DNA from: Streptomyces spiralis | GTDB lineage: Bacteria; Actinomycetota; Actinomycetes; Streptomycetales; Streptomycetaceae | Length of the DNA stretch: 64,000 nt | Reading direction: 5' to 3' | NCBI RefSeq assembly: GCF_014654675.1 | Contig: NZ_BNBC01000001.1 | Span: 212,129 to 276,128 of the forward strand | Part shown: piece after piece, positions 10,925 to 19,319 of the stretch | Position numbering within the stretch: the first letter of the stretch is position 1 | How the letters are laid out: the number at the start of each line of letters is the position of its first letter | Translations under genes and position numbers: made by a program | The notes under the pieces: generated by a model | Told to the model about the DNA's origin: nothing | Databases searched by the model: none | Seen by the model: the letters and a program-made list of their open reading frames with translations, nothing else

Positions 10925-12571
10925 GTGCACGACGACCTCATCGCACGGGCCAAGGCGTGGCTGGCCGAGGACCCCGACGCGGAGACCCGCACGGAACTCG
11001 CCGAGCTCATCGAGACGGGGAACGTGAAGGAGCTCGCCGCTCGCTTCGCCGGCACCCTCCAGTTCGGCACGGCCGGCCTCCGCGGCGAACTCGGCGCGGG
11101 CCCCATGCGCATGAACCGCTCCGTGGTCATCCGCGCGGCCGCCGGCCTCGCCGCGTACCTGAAGAAGCAGGGGACCCCCCACGGGGACGGCACGGCCGGC
11201 CTCGTCGTCATCGGCTACGACGCCCGCCACAAGTCGGCGGACTTCGCCCGCGACACCGCCGCCGTCATGACGGGCGCCGGCCTGCGCGCGGCCGTACTCC
11301 CCCGGCCCCTCCCCACCCCCGTCCTCGCCTTCGCCATCCGGCACCTCGGCGCGGTCGCCGGCGTGGAGGTCACCGCCAGCCACAACCCGCCCCGCGACAA
11401 CGGCTACAAGGTCTACCTGGGCGACGGCTCGCAGATCGTCCCGCCCGCGGACGCGGACATCGCCGCCGAGATCGACGCGATCAGCACCCTCACCGCCGTC
11501 CCCCGCCCGGAGACCGGCTGGGAGACCCTGGACGACTCCGTCCTCGACGCCTACCTGGCCCGTACGGACGCCGTCCTCGCCGCGGGCTCCCCGCGTACGG
11601 CCCGCACCGTCTACACGGCGATGCACGGCGTCGGCAAGGACACCCTCCTCGCCGCCTTCGCCCGTGCGGGCTTCCCCGCCCCCGTCCTGGTCGCCGAGCA
11701 GGCCGACCCGGACCCGGACTTCCCGACGGTCGCGTTCCCCAACCCGGAGGAGCCGGGGGCGATGGACCTGGCCTTCGCCAGGGCCCGCGAGACGAGCCCC
11801 GACCTGATCATCGCCAACGACCCGGACGCGGACCGCTGCGCGGTGGCCGTGAAGGACGGCGCCGACTGGCGCATGCTCCGCGGCGACGAGGTCGGCGCGC
11901 TCCTCGCCGCCCATCTGGTGACCCGCGGTGCGCAGGGCACCTTCGCCGAGTCGATCGTCTCCTCCTCGCTCCTCGGCCGGATCGCCGAGAAGGCGGGCCT
12001 GCCCTACGCCGAGACCCTCACCGGCTTCAAGTGGATCGCCCGCGTGGAGGGCCTGCGCTACGGCTACGAGGAGGCCCTCGGCTACTGCGTCGACCCGGAC
12101 GGCGTGCGCGACAAGGACGGCATCACCGCGGCCCTGCTGATCACGGAACTGGCCTCCAACCTCAAGGAGCAGGGCCGTACGCTCCTGGACCTGCTGGACG
12201 ACCTCGCGGTGGAGCACGGTCTGCACGCGACGGACCAGCTCTCGGTCCGCGTCCAGGACCTCTCGCTGATCGCCGACGCGATGCGCCGTTTGCGCGAGCA
12301 GCCGCCGACCGAGCTGGCGGGTCTGGCCATCACCCGGTCCGAGGACCTGACGCGGGGCACGGAGACGCTGCCCCCGACGGACGGCCTGCGCTACACCCTC
12401 GACGGCGCCCGCGTGATCGTCCGCCCGTCCGGCACGGAACCCAAGCTGAAGTGCTACCTGGAGGTGGTGGTCCCGGTCGCCACCCACGCCGACCTCCCGG
12501 CGGCCCGCGTCACGGCGACGACCCTCCTGGCCACCCTGAAGCAGGACCTGGCGAAGGCCGCGGCCATCTGA
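10925..12571 (+). CDS. PGM2-like alpha-D-phosphohexomutase, probable phosphopentomutase
   Basis: A 548-residue enzyme of the alpha-D-phosphohexomutase superfamily. The phospho-serine loop VTASHNPP has Ser152, the metal site is DPDADR (Asp299, 301, 303), the sugar loop is GYEEALGYCVDP, and the C-terminal phosphate loop is RPSGTEPKLKCY. The length and GFKWIARVEG pattern match the PGM2 subgroup, which includes phosphopentomutase and glucose-1,6-bisphosphate synthase, more than classical ManB. It is usually annotated phosphomannomutase. Its place between PNP and deoC makes conversion of (deoxy)ribose-1-phosphate to the 5-phosphate its likely role here. GTG 10925 was chosen because upstream in-frame sequence is non-coding in character. 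Confidence 0.88.
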   Translation: MHDDLIARAKAWLAEDPDAETRTELAELIETGNVKELAARFAGTLQFGTAGLRGELGAGPMRMNRSVVIRAAAGLAAYLKKQGTPHGDGTAGLVVIGYDARHKSADFARDTAAVMTGAGLRAAVLPRPLPTPVLAFAIRHLGAVAGVEVTASHNPPRDNGYKVYLGDGSQIVPPADADIAAEIDAISTLTAVPRPETGWETLDDSVLDAYLARTDAVLAAGSPRTARTVYTAMHGVGKDTLLAAFARAGFPAPVLVAEQADPDPDFPTVAFPNPEEPGAMDLAFARARETSPDLIIANDPDADRCAVAVKDGADWRMLRGDEVGALLAAHLVTRGAQGTFAESIVSSSLLGRIAEKAGLPYAETLTGFKWIARVEGLRYGYEEALGYCVDPDGVRDKDGITAALLITELASNLKEQGRTLLDLLDDLAVEHGLHATDQLSVRVQDLSLIADAMRRLREQPPTELAGLAITRSEDLTRGTETLPPTDGLRYTLDGARVIVRPSGTEPKLKCYLEVVVPVATHADLPAARVTATTLLATLKQDLAKAAAI

Positions 12572-12685
12572 CGCCGACGGCCGTCCGGCGACAGACGACG
12601 GGAGGAACCGGAGGACCCGGTGAGAGCGCCACGGGTGCGTGGCACCGGCACCGATCCTCCGGTCACCCCCCGACGCCGACGGACG

Positions 12686-13354
12686 TCAGCCGACCGCGAG
12701 CAGGATCGCCAGCACCACCGCGCCGGCCAGGGCGGGACCGACGATCTCGTAGGCCCAGCGCACCCGCACCTCGCCCTGAGCGCTCTCCGCGTTCTCGCGG
12801 GTCTCCTGGAGCTCGCGGAGGTCGGCCATGAACCGGTCGGCCTGCGCACGGATCGGCTCGCTCGCCCCGCCACCGGCCCCCGCGGTGGCGCCGCGCCCGC
12901 CCCTGCTGAGGCCGCGCTCTCCGGCGCCGGCGGCCCGCGCCTCCTGCCGGGCGGCCCGCTTGCGCGCCCGGAGCGAGACCGGCACCGCCCAGAGCTGGTA
13001 CTTGGTGCCGGACTTGCCGATCGCCTCGTTGGAGTAGCCGGAGCGCAGGGCGGCGACCTGGCCCCAGGGCAGCACGATCACGCGGAAGGGGTTGCGGATG
13101 CGCAGCCGGTCGGCGTTGGCGTACACGGCCGGGCGGAGGGTGAAGGCGATCACCAGGGGCAGGGCGAGGATCATCCCGGCCAGCGCCAGCCACGGGGTGC
13201 GGCCCGTTCCGCTGACCATCGCGTCGAAGCCCAGCCAGAGGATGATGGCGAGCAGCAGGACACCGCCCGCGATGCCTCCGGAGGACCGGTGGACCCGGTC
13301 CTGGAACTCGGGGCCCGGTGGCTGCGGCGCGGGGGACTCGTGCTCGGTCGTCAT
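12686..13354 (-). CDS. PH-domain membrane protein
   Basis: A 222-residue protein. Two membrane spans lie near residues 28-45 and 56-70 (GGIAGGVLLLAIILWLGFD; LALAGMILALPLVIAFTL). A bacterial PH-like domain follows (VYANADRLRIRNPFRVIVLPWGQVAALRSGY...KYQLWAVPVSL), then an Ala/Gly-rich charged linker, and a last hydrophobic segment at the C-terminus (VGPALAGAVVLAILLAVG). No function is known for this family beyond membrane association. It converges on the mutase gene and is divergent from deoC. The same placement beside deoC is found in other Streptomyces. Confidence 0.8.
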   Translation of the reverse strand: MTTEHESPAPQPPGPEFQDRVHRSSGGIAGGVLLLAIILWLGFDAMVSGTGRTPWLALAGMILALPLVIAFTLRPAVYANADRLRIRNPFRVIVLPWGQVAALRSGYSNEAIGKSGTKYQLWAVPVSLRARKRAARQEARAAGAGERGLSRGGRGATAGAGGGASEPIRAQADRFMADLRELQETRENAESAQGEVRVRWAYEIVGPALAGAVVLAILLAVG

Positions 13355-13551
13355 GGCCCCGATTCTGCCCGACGCCCGTCCACCGAAGAGCACGGCCCGG
13401 GCACGGCCTCGCCACAGACACAACTCGCCCCCGCCCGAACGACCCCGGCCCGCCGCAGCCGGTCCCCATCCCCACTCCGGAACCGGCCCCGCAGGCCCCG
13501 ACCCCACGCCCCGACCACACACCCCGACAAAACCCGGGACTGTACAAGCCG

Positions 13552-13563
13552 CTACGCGCGTAG
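13552..13563. promoter_or_regulatory. CTACGCGCGTAG palindrome, operator candidate for deoC
   Basis: A perfect palindrome ending one base before a -10-like TATGCT (13565-13570), which is followed by exactly six bases and the GTG of deoC. A protein bound here would cover the core promoter. Confidence 0.75.
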
Positions 13564-13576
13564 ATATGCTCGCCTG

Positions 13577-14551
13577 GTGACCATGCCCACCACTGCACCC
13601 TCCGCACCCCCCGCGCGGGCTCTCGCCGACGTCACCGCGTCCGACAGCACGCTGCGCCGCTTCCTGCACGGGCTGCCCGGCGTCGACGCGGTCGGCCTGG
13701 AGGCGCGCGCCGCCTCGCTCGGGACCCGTTCCATCAAGACCACCGCGAAGGCGTACGCCATCGACCTCGCCATTTCGATGGTCGACCTGACGACGCTGGA
13801 AGGCGCGGACACCCCGGGCAAGGTCCGGGCGCTCGGCGCCAAGGCGGTCCACCCCGACCCGACCGACCGTACGACCCCCACCACGGCCGCGGTCTGCGTC
13901 TACCCCGACATGGTCGCCGTCGCCAAGGAGGCCGTCGCCGGTTCGGGCGTGAAGGTCGCCTCGGTGGCGACCGCCTTCCCGGCCGGCCGTGCCGCCCTCG
14001 ACGTCAAGCTGGCCGACGTGCGGGACGCCGTCGCCGCGGGCGCCGACGAGATCGACATGGTCATCGACCGCGGGGCGTTCCTCGCGGGCAAGTACATGAA
14101 GGTGTACGACGAGATCGTCGCCGTGAAGGAGGCGTGCGGGACGTCCGCCCGGCTGAAGGTCATCTTCGAGACCGGTGAGCTGTCGACGTACGACAACATC
14201 CGCCGCGCGTCCTGGCTCGGCATGCTCGCCGGCGCCGACTTCATCAAGACCTCCACCGGCAAGGTCGCCGTCAACGCGACCCCCGCCAACACCCTGCTCA
14301 TGCTGGAGGCGGTGCGGGACTTCCGCGCCCAGACCGGTGTCCAGGTCGGCGTGAAGCCGGCCGGCGGCATCCGCACCAGCAAGGACGCGATCAAGTTCCT
14401 GGTCCTGGTCAACGAGACCGTGGGTGAGGACTGGCTGGACAACCACTGGTTCCGCTTCGGCGCCTCCTCCCTGCTCAACGATCTGCTGATGCAGCGCCAG
14501 AAGCTGGCCACCGGCCGCTACTCCGGCCCCGACTACGTGACGGTGGACTGA
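13577..14551 (+). CDS. deoC: Deoxyribose-phosphate aldolase
   Basis: A 324-residue class I aldolase that cleaves 2-deoxyribose-5-phosphate to acetaldehyde and glyceraldehyde-3-phosphate. The Schiff-base lysine is in DFIKTSTGKV (Lys224 counted from this start). EIDMVIDRG and VGVKPAGGIRT are further family motifs. The protein is longer than the ~250-residue bacterial form and has the ~60-residue N-terminal helix extension of the eukaryote-like DERA group. The start is GTG 13577 at the predicted transcription start (leaderless); ATG 13583 two codons later is the alternative. The aldehyde dehydrogenase gene begins five bases after the stop. Confidence 0.92.
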   Translation: MTMPTTAPSAPPARALADVTASDSTLRRFLHGLPGVDAVGLEARAASLGTRSIKTTAKAYAIDLAISMVDLTTLEGADTPGKVRALGAKAVHPDPTDRTTPTTAAVCVYPDMVAVAKEAVAGSGVKVASVATAFPAGRAALDVKLADVRDAVAAGADEIDMVIDRGAFLAGKYMKVYDEIVAVKEACGTSARLKVIFETGELSTYDNIRRASWLGMLAGADFIKTSTGKVAVNATPANTLLMLEAVRDFRAQTGVQVGVKPAGGIRTSKDAIKFLVLVNETVGEDWLDNHWFRFGASSLLNDLLMQRQKLATGRYSGPDYVTVD

Positions 14552-14556
14552 TCACC

Positions 14557-16008
14557 ATGACCATCGAGAAGCGGTCTTCCGCATTCGAGTACGCACCGGC
14601 GCCCGAGTCCCGCTCGATCGTCGACATCGCCCCTTCCTACGGCCTGTTCATCGACGGTGAGTTCGCCGAGGCGGCCGACGGCAAGGTCTTCAAGACGGTC
14701 TCGCCCAGCACCGAGGAGGTGCTGTCCGAGGTCGCCCAGGCCGGCCAGGCGGACGTGGACCGCGCGGTGCAGGCCGCCCGCAGGGCCTTCGCGAAGTGGT
14801 CGGCGCTGCCCGGTGCGGAGCGCGCCAAGTACCTGTTCCGTATCGCCCGCATCATCCAGGAGCGCAGCCGTGAGCTGGCGGTCCTGGAGACGCTGGACAA
14901 CGGCAAGCCCATCAAGGAGACCCGCGACGCGGACCTCCCGCTGGTCGCGGCCCACTTCTTCTACTACGCGGGCTGGGCGGACAAGCTCGACCACGCGGGC
15001 TTCGGGCCGGCCCCGAAGCCGCTGGGCGTGGCCGGCCAGGTCATCCCCTGGAACTTCCCCCTCCTGATGCTGGCGTGGAAGATCGCCCCGGCGCTGGCGA
15101 CCGGCAACACGGTCGTCCTCAAGCCCGCCGAGACGACGCCCCTGTCCGCGCTCTTCTTCGCCGACGTCTGCCGCCAGGCTGGCCTGCCGAAGGGTGTCGT
15201 CAACATCCTTCCGGGCTACGGTGACGCGGGCGCCGCCCTCGTCGCGCACCCGGACGTGAACAAGGTCGCCTTCACCGGTTCCACCGCGGTCGGCAAGGAG
15301 ATCGCCCGGACCGTCGCGGGCACCCACAAGAAGCTCACCCTCGAACTGGGCGGCAAGGGCGCCAACATCGTCTTCGACGACGCCCCGATCGACCAGGCCG
15401 TCGAGGGCATCGTGAACGGCATCTTCTTCAACCAGGGCCAGGTCTGCTGCGCGGGCTCCCGGCTGCTGGTGCAGGAGTCGATCCACGACGAGCTGCTGGA
15501 CTCCCTCAAGCGCCGGCTGTCCACGCTCCGGCTGGGCGACCCGCTGGACAAGAACACCGACATCGGCGCGATCAACTCCGCCGAGCAGCTGGCCCGGATC
15601 ACCGCCCTCGCCGAGCGGGGCGAGGCGGAGGGCGCCGAGCGCTGGTCCCCGGCCTGCGAACTGCCGTCGTCGGGCTACTGGTTCGCCCCGACGCTGTTCA
15701 CGAACGTCACCCAGGCGCACACCATCGCCCGCGACGAGATCTTCGGCCCGGTGCTGTCGGTGCTCACCTTCCGCACGCCGGACGAGGCGGTCGCCAAGGC
15801 GAACAACACGCCGTACGGCCTCTCGGCGGGCATCTGGACCGAGAAGGGGTCGAGGATCCTCGCCGTCGCGAACAAGCTCCGCGCGGGCGTGATCTGGTCC
15901 AACACGTTCAACAAGTTCGACCCGACCTCGCCGTTCGGCGGTTACAAGGAGTCGGGCTTCGGCCGCGAGGGCGGCCGCCACGGCCTGGAGGCGTACCTCG
16001 ATGTCTGA
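14557..16008 (+). CDS. Aldehyde dehydrogenase (catalytic partner, probable acetaldehyde oxidation)
   Basis: A 483-residue complete ALDH. NAD-binding segments are VIPWNFPLLMLAWKIAPAL and FTGSTAVGKEI; the general base is Glu263 in LELGGKG; the catalytic Cys297 is in GQVCCAGSR; EIFGPVLSV and PFGGYKESGFGREGG close the fold. It is coupled to deoC on the left (five-base gap) and overlaps the second ALDH-like gene on the right by eight bases. Oxidation of the acetaldehyde released by DeoC to acetate is the obvious role. The C-terminus ends about 10-15 residues earlier than typical ALDHs (GLEAYLDV), possibly because the partner subunit completes the assembly. Confidence 0.92.
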   Translation: MTIEKRSSAFEYAPAPESRSIVDIAPSYGLFIDGEFAEAADGKVFKTVSPSTEEVLSEVAQAGQADVDRAVQAARRAFAKWSALPGAERAKYLFRIARIIQERSRELAVLETLDNGKPIKETRDADLPLVAAHFFYYAGWADKLDHAGFGPAPKPLGVAGQVIPWNFPLLMLAWKIAPALATGNTVVLKPAETTPLSALFFADVCRQAGLPKGVVNILPGYGDAGAALVAHPDVNKVAFTGSTAVGKEIARTVAGTHKKLTLELGGKGANIVFDDAPIDQAVEGIVNGIFFNQGQVCCAGSRLLVQESIHDELLDSLKRRLSTLRLGDPLDKNTDIGAINSAEQLARITALAERGEAEGAERWSPACELPSSGYWFAPTLFTNVTQAHTIARDEIFGPVLSVLTFRTPDEAVAKANNTPYGLSAGIWTEKGSRILAVANKLRAGVIWSNTFNKFDPTSPFGGYKESGFGREGGRHGLEAYLDV

Positions 16009-16906
16009 CAAGACGGACAAGACCGAACCGCGGCTTTCGGTCTTCAAGACCTACAAGCTGTACGTGGGCGGGAAGTTCCCGCGTTCCGAGAGCGGCCGGG
16101 TGTACGAGGTGACGGACTCGAAGGGCAACTGGCTGGCGAACGTCCCGCTGTCCTCCCGCAAGGACGCCCGGGACGCGGTGGTGGCCGCGCGCAAGGCGTT
16201 CGGGGCGTGGTCGGGCGCGACCGCGTACAACCGGGGCCAGATCCTCTACCGCGTCGCGGAGATGCTGGAGGGCCGGCGCGAGCAGTTCGTGCGCGAGGTC
16301 GCCGACGCCGAGGGCCTGTCGAAGGCGAAGGCGGCGGCGGTCGTGGACGCGGCCGTCGACCGCTGGGTCTGGTACGCGGGCTGGACGGACAAGATCGCCC
16401 AGGTGGTGGGCGGCGGCAACCCGGTCGCCGGGCCGTTCTTCAACCTCTCCTCGCCCGAGCCGACCGGTGTCGTGGCCGTACTGGCGCCCCAGGAGTCGTC
16501 CTTCCTGGGCCTGGTCTCGGTGATCGCCCCCGTGATCGCCACGGGGAACACCGCGGTCGTGATCGCGAGCGAGAAGTCCCCGCTTCCGGCGCTCTCCCTG
16601 GGTGAGGTGCTGGCCACCTCCGACCTGCCCGGCGGGGTCGTCAACGTCCTGTCCGGCCGTACGGCGGAGATCGCGGCGCCGCTCGCCGCGCACCAGGACG
16701 TCAACGCGATCGACCTGGCGGGCGCCGACGAGGCGCTGGCCAAGGAGCTGGAGATCGCGGCGGCCGACAACCTCAAGCGCGTCCTGCGTCCACAGCCTGT
16801 GGATTTCTTTGCGACTCCCGGCATCGACCGCATGACCGCCTTCCTGGAGACCAAGACGGTCTGGCACCCGACGGGGTCGCTGGGCGCGTCGGGTTCGTCG
16901 TACTGA
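16001..16906 (+). CDS. Truncated ALDH-fold protein without catalytic half
   Basis: A 301-residue protein whose residues ~15-245 align with the N-terminal coenzyme half of an ALDH (YKLYVGGKFPRSESGRVYEV, AFGAWSGATAYNRGQILYRVAEML, GVVAVLAPQES, IAPVIATGNTAVVIASEK). The segment that should hold Glu and Cys is missing; the chain ends with a unique tail (LKRVLRPQPVDFFATPGI...LGASGSSY). It overlaps the preceding ALDH by eight bases, so both are probably made together as subunits of one complex. The arrangement recalls ALDH16, where a full ALDH domain is fused to a shortened second one. It is intact rather than decayed: codon use is normal and a hairpin terminator follows. Confidence 0.85.
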   Translation: MSDKTDKTEPRLSVFKTYKLYVGGKFPRSESGRVYEVTDSKGNWLANVPLSSRKDARDAVVAARKAFGAWSGATAYNRGQILYRVAEMLEGRREQFVREVADAEGLSKAKAAAVVDAAVDRWVWYAGWTDKIAQVVGGGNPVAGPFFNLSSPEPTGVVAVLAPQESSFLGLVSVIAPVIATGNTAVVIASEKSPLPALSLGEVLATSDLPGGVVNVLSGRTAEIAAPLAAHQDVNAIDLAGADEALAKELEIAAADNLKRVLRPQPVDFFATPGIDRMTAFLETKTVWHPTGSLGASGSSY

Positions 16907-16922
16907 CGGACCCACCCACGCG

Positions 16923-16964
16923 GAGAGCCGCGTCTCCCCTCCGTCCGGGGGAGGCGCGGCTCTC
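16923..16964. terminator. Hairpin terminator between convergent genes
   Basis: GAGAGCCGCG pairs with CGCGGCTCTC, extended by CTCCCC/GGGGAG with one mismatch, about 17 bases after the truncated ALDH gene and 20 before the end of the leftward secreted-protein gene. It can serve both strands. Confidence 0.8.
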
Positions 16965-16984
16965 TTCGTGCGTGTGTGCCTCGG

Positions 16985-17392
16985 TCAGCGCAGCGACCCG
17001 ACCACCTGCCCCACCACCGGAATGCTCCCGACCGACGGGGCCTGCGCCACCGGGCCGGTGAGCATCTTCGACGTCAGCGGCCGGAAGTCGGCGACCTGGG
17101 TGCCGACGCCGTTGTCGAGCGGGTCGACGCCGGTGCCCGCCAGGGGGTTGGGCTTGAGGCCGGCGACCGGTCCGGTGACGTAGCCGACCGTGCCGGTCAG
17201 CGCCTGAAGGCCCGCCTGCGGGTCCACCTTGCCCAGCGAGCCGGTGCGGTAGGTCCCGCCCACCACGGGGATCGTCTCCGCCGAGGCCGTCGCCGCGCCC
17301 GCTCCCAGGGCGGCACCGGCGGTCGCCACGGCGATCACGGCACGCCGGGCGGTGGGGTGGGAGAGCTGGGAGCGGGACGCGTGTCGAGCCAT
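16985..17392 (-). CDS. Small secreted protein, unknown function
   Basis: A 135-residue protein. A Sec signal follows a twin basic start (MARHASRSQLSHPTARRAVIAVATAGAALGAGAATASA) with a likely cut after ATASA. The mature ~95 residues are low-complexity, rich in Gly, Pro and Val (GLKPNPLAGTGVDPLDNGVG, SIPVVGQVVGSL). There are no Cys and no recognised domain. In overall style it resembles the secreted protein at 23.5 kb. The ATG at 17392 was chosen because it starts the signal peptide, and an AGAAGGTGGCACC ribosome site lies before it. A role at the cell surface is inference only. Confidence 0.75.
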   Translation of the reverse strand: MARHASRSQLSHPTARRAVIAVATAGAALGAGAATASAETIPVVGGTYRTGSLGKVDPQAGLQALTGTVGYVTGPVAGLKPNPLAGTGVDPLDNGVGTQVADFRPLTSKMLTGPVAQAPSVGSIPVVGQVVGSLR

Positions 17393-17519
17393 GTCTGGTG
17401 CCACCTTCTGGTGCGCAGAGTAACGAGAACAGCGCACAGGGTAGTTGAGACGCAACCCACGCTCCAAAGCCGACCCGCGGGGTCGGCAGGAGGGCCACCA
17501 TGCGTCAAACTGGTGTTCC

Positions 17520-18155
17520 GTGAGCCTTCATCCCCCGTCTGCCGCCCGTGTCGTGCTGCTCTGCGGCCCTTCGGGTTCGGGCAAGTCCCTGGTCGCCGCC
17601 CGCTGCGGGCTGCCCGTGCTGCGCCTCGACGACTTCTACAAGGAGGGCGACGACCCGACGCTGCCGCTGGTGGCGGGGAGTTCGGACATCGACTGGGACC
17701 ACCCGGACTCCTGGGACGCGGACGTCGCGGTCGAGGCGATCGCCCGGCTGTGCGCGACGGGCAGCACCGGCGTGCCCGTGTACGACATCGCCCGCAGCGC
17801 CCGCACCGGCGAGAACACCCTGGACATCGGCTGTACGCCGCTGTTCGTCGCCGAGGGCATCTTCGCCGCCGAGATCGTCGGGCGCTGTCGTGAACTGGGC
17901 GTGCTGGCCGACGCGCTGTGCCTGACCCGCGGGCCCGTGACCACCTTCCGGCGGCGCTTCCTGCGGGATCTGCGGGAGGGCCGCAAGTCGGTGCCGTTCC
18001 TGCTGCGCCGCGGCTGGCGGCTGATGCGCGCCGAGCGGTCGATCATCGCCCGCCAGGTCGCCCTGGGCGCCCACGCCTGCGGCCTGGACGAGGCGCTCGG
18101 CCGGATGGCCGCCGCGGCGACGGGCCGTCAGGGGCGGACGCCGACCGCGGCCTGA
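17520..18155 (+). CDS. Uridine-kinase-like P-loop protein
   Basis: A 211-residue P-loop NTPase: VVLLCGPSGSGKS (Walker A), then LPVLRLDDFYKEGDDPTLP, the D-D-F-Y motif shared by uridine kinases and phosphoribulokinases, a PVYDIARSARTG substrate segment and FVAEGIFAAEIV. Members of this group phosphorylate nucleosides or panthothenate-like alcohols. Uridine/cytidine phosphorylation would fit the nucleoside genes around it, but the gene does not share their operator. GTG 17520 (VSLHPPSAARVV) is the only in-frame start close to the domain; the reading frame is open upstream without a plausible start. Confidence 0.75.
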   Translation: MSLHPPSAARVVLLCGPSGSGKSLVAARCGLPVLRLDDFYKEGDDPTLPLVAGSSDIDWDHPDSWDADVAVEAIARLCATGSTGVPVYDIARSARTGENTLDIGCTPLFVAEGIFAAEIVGRCRELGVLADALCLTRGPVTTFRRRFLRDLREGRKSVPFLLRRGWRLMRAERSIIARQVALGAHACGLDEALGRMAAAATGRQGRTPTAA

Positions 18156-18191
18156 GCGCCGTACGGCCACCGCCGGTACGTACGCAGACGA

Positions 18192-18232
18192 GAGCGGGAC
18201 TGGAAGGACCCCCCGGCCCTCCAGTCCCGCTC
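18192..18232. terminator. Hairpin terminator between the kinase gene and sigQ
   Basis: GAGCGGGACTGGA pairs perfectly with TCCAGTCCCGCTC around a 15-base loop. It lies between convergent genes. The bases 18233-18340 that follow are a run of repeated CCCCCGT-like motifs with no gene. Confidence 0.8.
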
Positions 18233-18346
18233 CCCTTGGTGCTCCCCCACTTCCCCCGTGGGTCCCCCGTCACGGCTCCCCCGTGAGCCCCGTGGTTCCC
18301 CCCGTCCCCCGTACTTCCCCCGTTTCCCCCCGGACCTCCGGTGAGC

Positions 18347-19099
18347 TCAGGCGACGAGCTCGCCGAAGGACTCCTCCTGGTCACGGCCGAAGCTGAGGAC
18401 CTCGTCCTCGCGCAGCCGGCGCAGCGAGCGCCAGATGCTGGACTTCACCGTGCCGACGCTGATGCCGAGGATGTCCGCGATCTCCGGGTCCGTGCGGCCC
18501 TCGTAGTAGCGCAGGACCAGCATGGTGCGCTGGAGTTCGGGCAGCCGGGCCAGCGCCTGCCACAGGACCGCGCGCAGTTCGGTGCCGCGCATCGCGTCCG
18601 TGTCGCCGGGCGTCTCCGGCAGTTCCTCGGTCGGGTACTCGTTGAGCTTGCGGCGCCGCCAGGCGCTGATGTGCAGGTTGGTCATGGTGCGGCGGAGGTA
18701 TCCGCCGACGGCCGCCTTGTCACTGATCCGGTCCCACGCCTTGTACGTCGAGAACAGCGCGCTCTGCAGCAGGTCCTCGGCCTCGAAACGGTCGCCGGTG
18801 AGGTGGTAGGCGGTCGCGTACAGGGAGGCGCGGCGCTCCTGGACGTAGGCGGTGAACGCCGCTTCGGCGTCCACGGCCTCCGACCGGGTGCGGCGCTCCC
18901 CCGAGCCCTCCCCGTACGCGGTTCCCCCGTGTGTTTCCCCCGTGTGCGCGTCAACCACCGTCATGAACCCGGTGTGCTGACGCCCGGTGCCGCGAGCGCA
19001 CCCCCGCCCGCTCACGGCACCGGACTTCTCCGAACCCCGGGTCACGTCGTGCAGACGCGTGACCACTGCGCTGGTGCTGTTGCTGTGCAGCGTGTTCAT
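18347..19099 (-). CDS. sigQ: ECF sigma factor SigQ
   Basis: A 250-residue ECF sigma factor. An N-terminal extension of ~75 residues precedes region 2 (FTAYVQERRASLYATAYHLTGDRFEAEDLLQSALFSTYKAWDRI) and region 4 (LARLPELQRTMLVLRYYEGRTDPEIADILGISVGTVKSSIWRSLRRLR). It is divergent from afsQ1, as in S. coelicolor, where the AfsQ1-AfsQ2-SigQ set responds to amino-acid nitrogen source (glutamate) and adjusts antibiotic production. An exact AfsQ1-type direct repeat lies in the shared intergenic region. No anti-sigma gene is adjacent. The first in-frame ATG is used; internal ATG codons near residue 46 are a possible shorter start. Confidence 0.88.
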   Translation of the reverse strand: MNTLHSNSTSAVVTRLHDVTRGSEKSGAVSGRGCARGTGRQHTGFMTVVDAHTGETHGGTAYGEGSGERRTRSEAVDAEAAFTAYVQERRASLYATAYHLTGDRFEAEDLLQSALFSTYKAWDRISDKAAVGGYLRRTMTNLHISAWRRRKLNEYPTEELPETPGDTDAMRGTELRAVLWQALARLPELQRTMLVLRYYEGRTDPEIADILGISVGTVKSSIWRSLRRLREDEVLSFGRDQEESFGELVA

Positions 19100-19210
19100 C
19101 TCGCGCCCCCCGTCGTGGAGTCCCGGTGTTCGCCCTGCTCGGTTCTCACGTGCTTGCTTGCCTGTGCCGAAAAGCTTGCCCCGGCCACTTCATGGCCGTG
19201 TCCGCCGACT

Positions 19211-19226
19211 GTCACAGACCTGTCAC
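19211..19226. promoter_or_regulatory. AfsQ1 box in the sigQ-afsQ1 intergenic region
   Basis: GTCAC-AGACCT-GTCAC fits the published AfsQ1 consensus GTnAC-n6-GTnAC exactly. It lies about 94 bases before afsQ1 and about 112 before sigQ, so one bound regulator could act on both. Confidence 0.75.
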
Positions 19227-19319
19227 AGGGGCCATTGGTGACGGTCGTCATTCGTGGGAGATGTGTGGGAGCGCTCCAGGTGTCGAAACCCCACCCCCGT
19301 ATGGGCCAGAATGAGGCCC

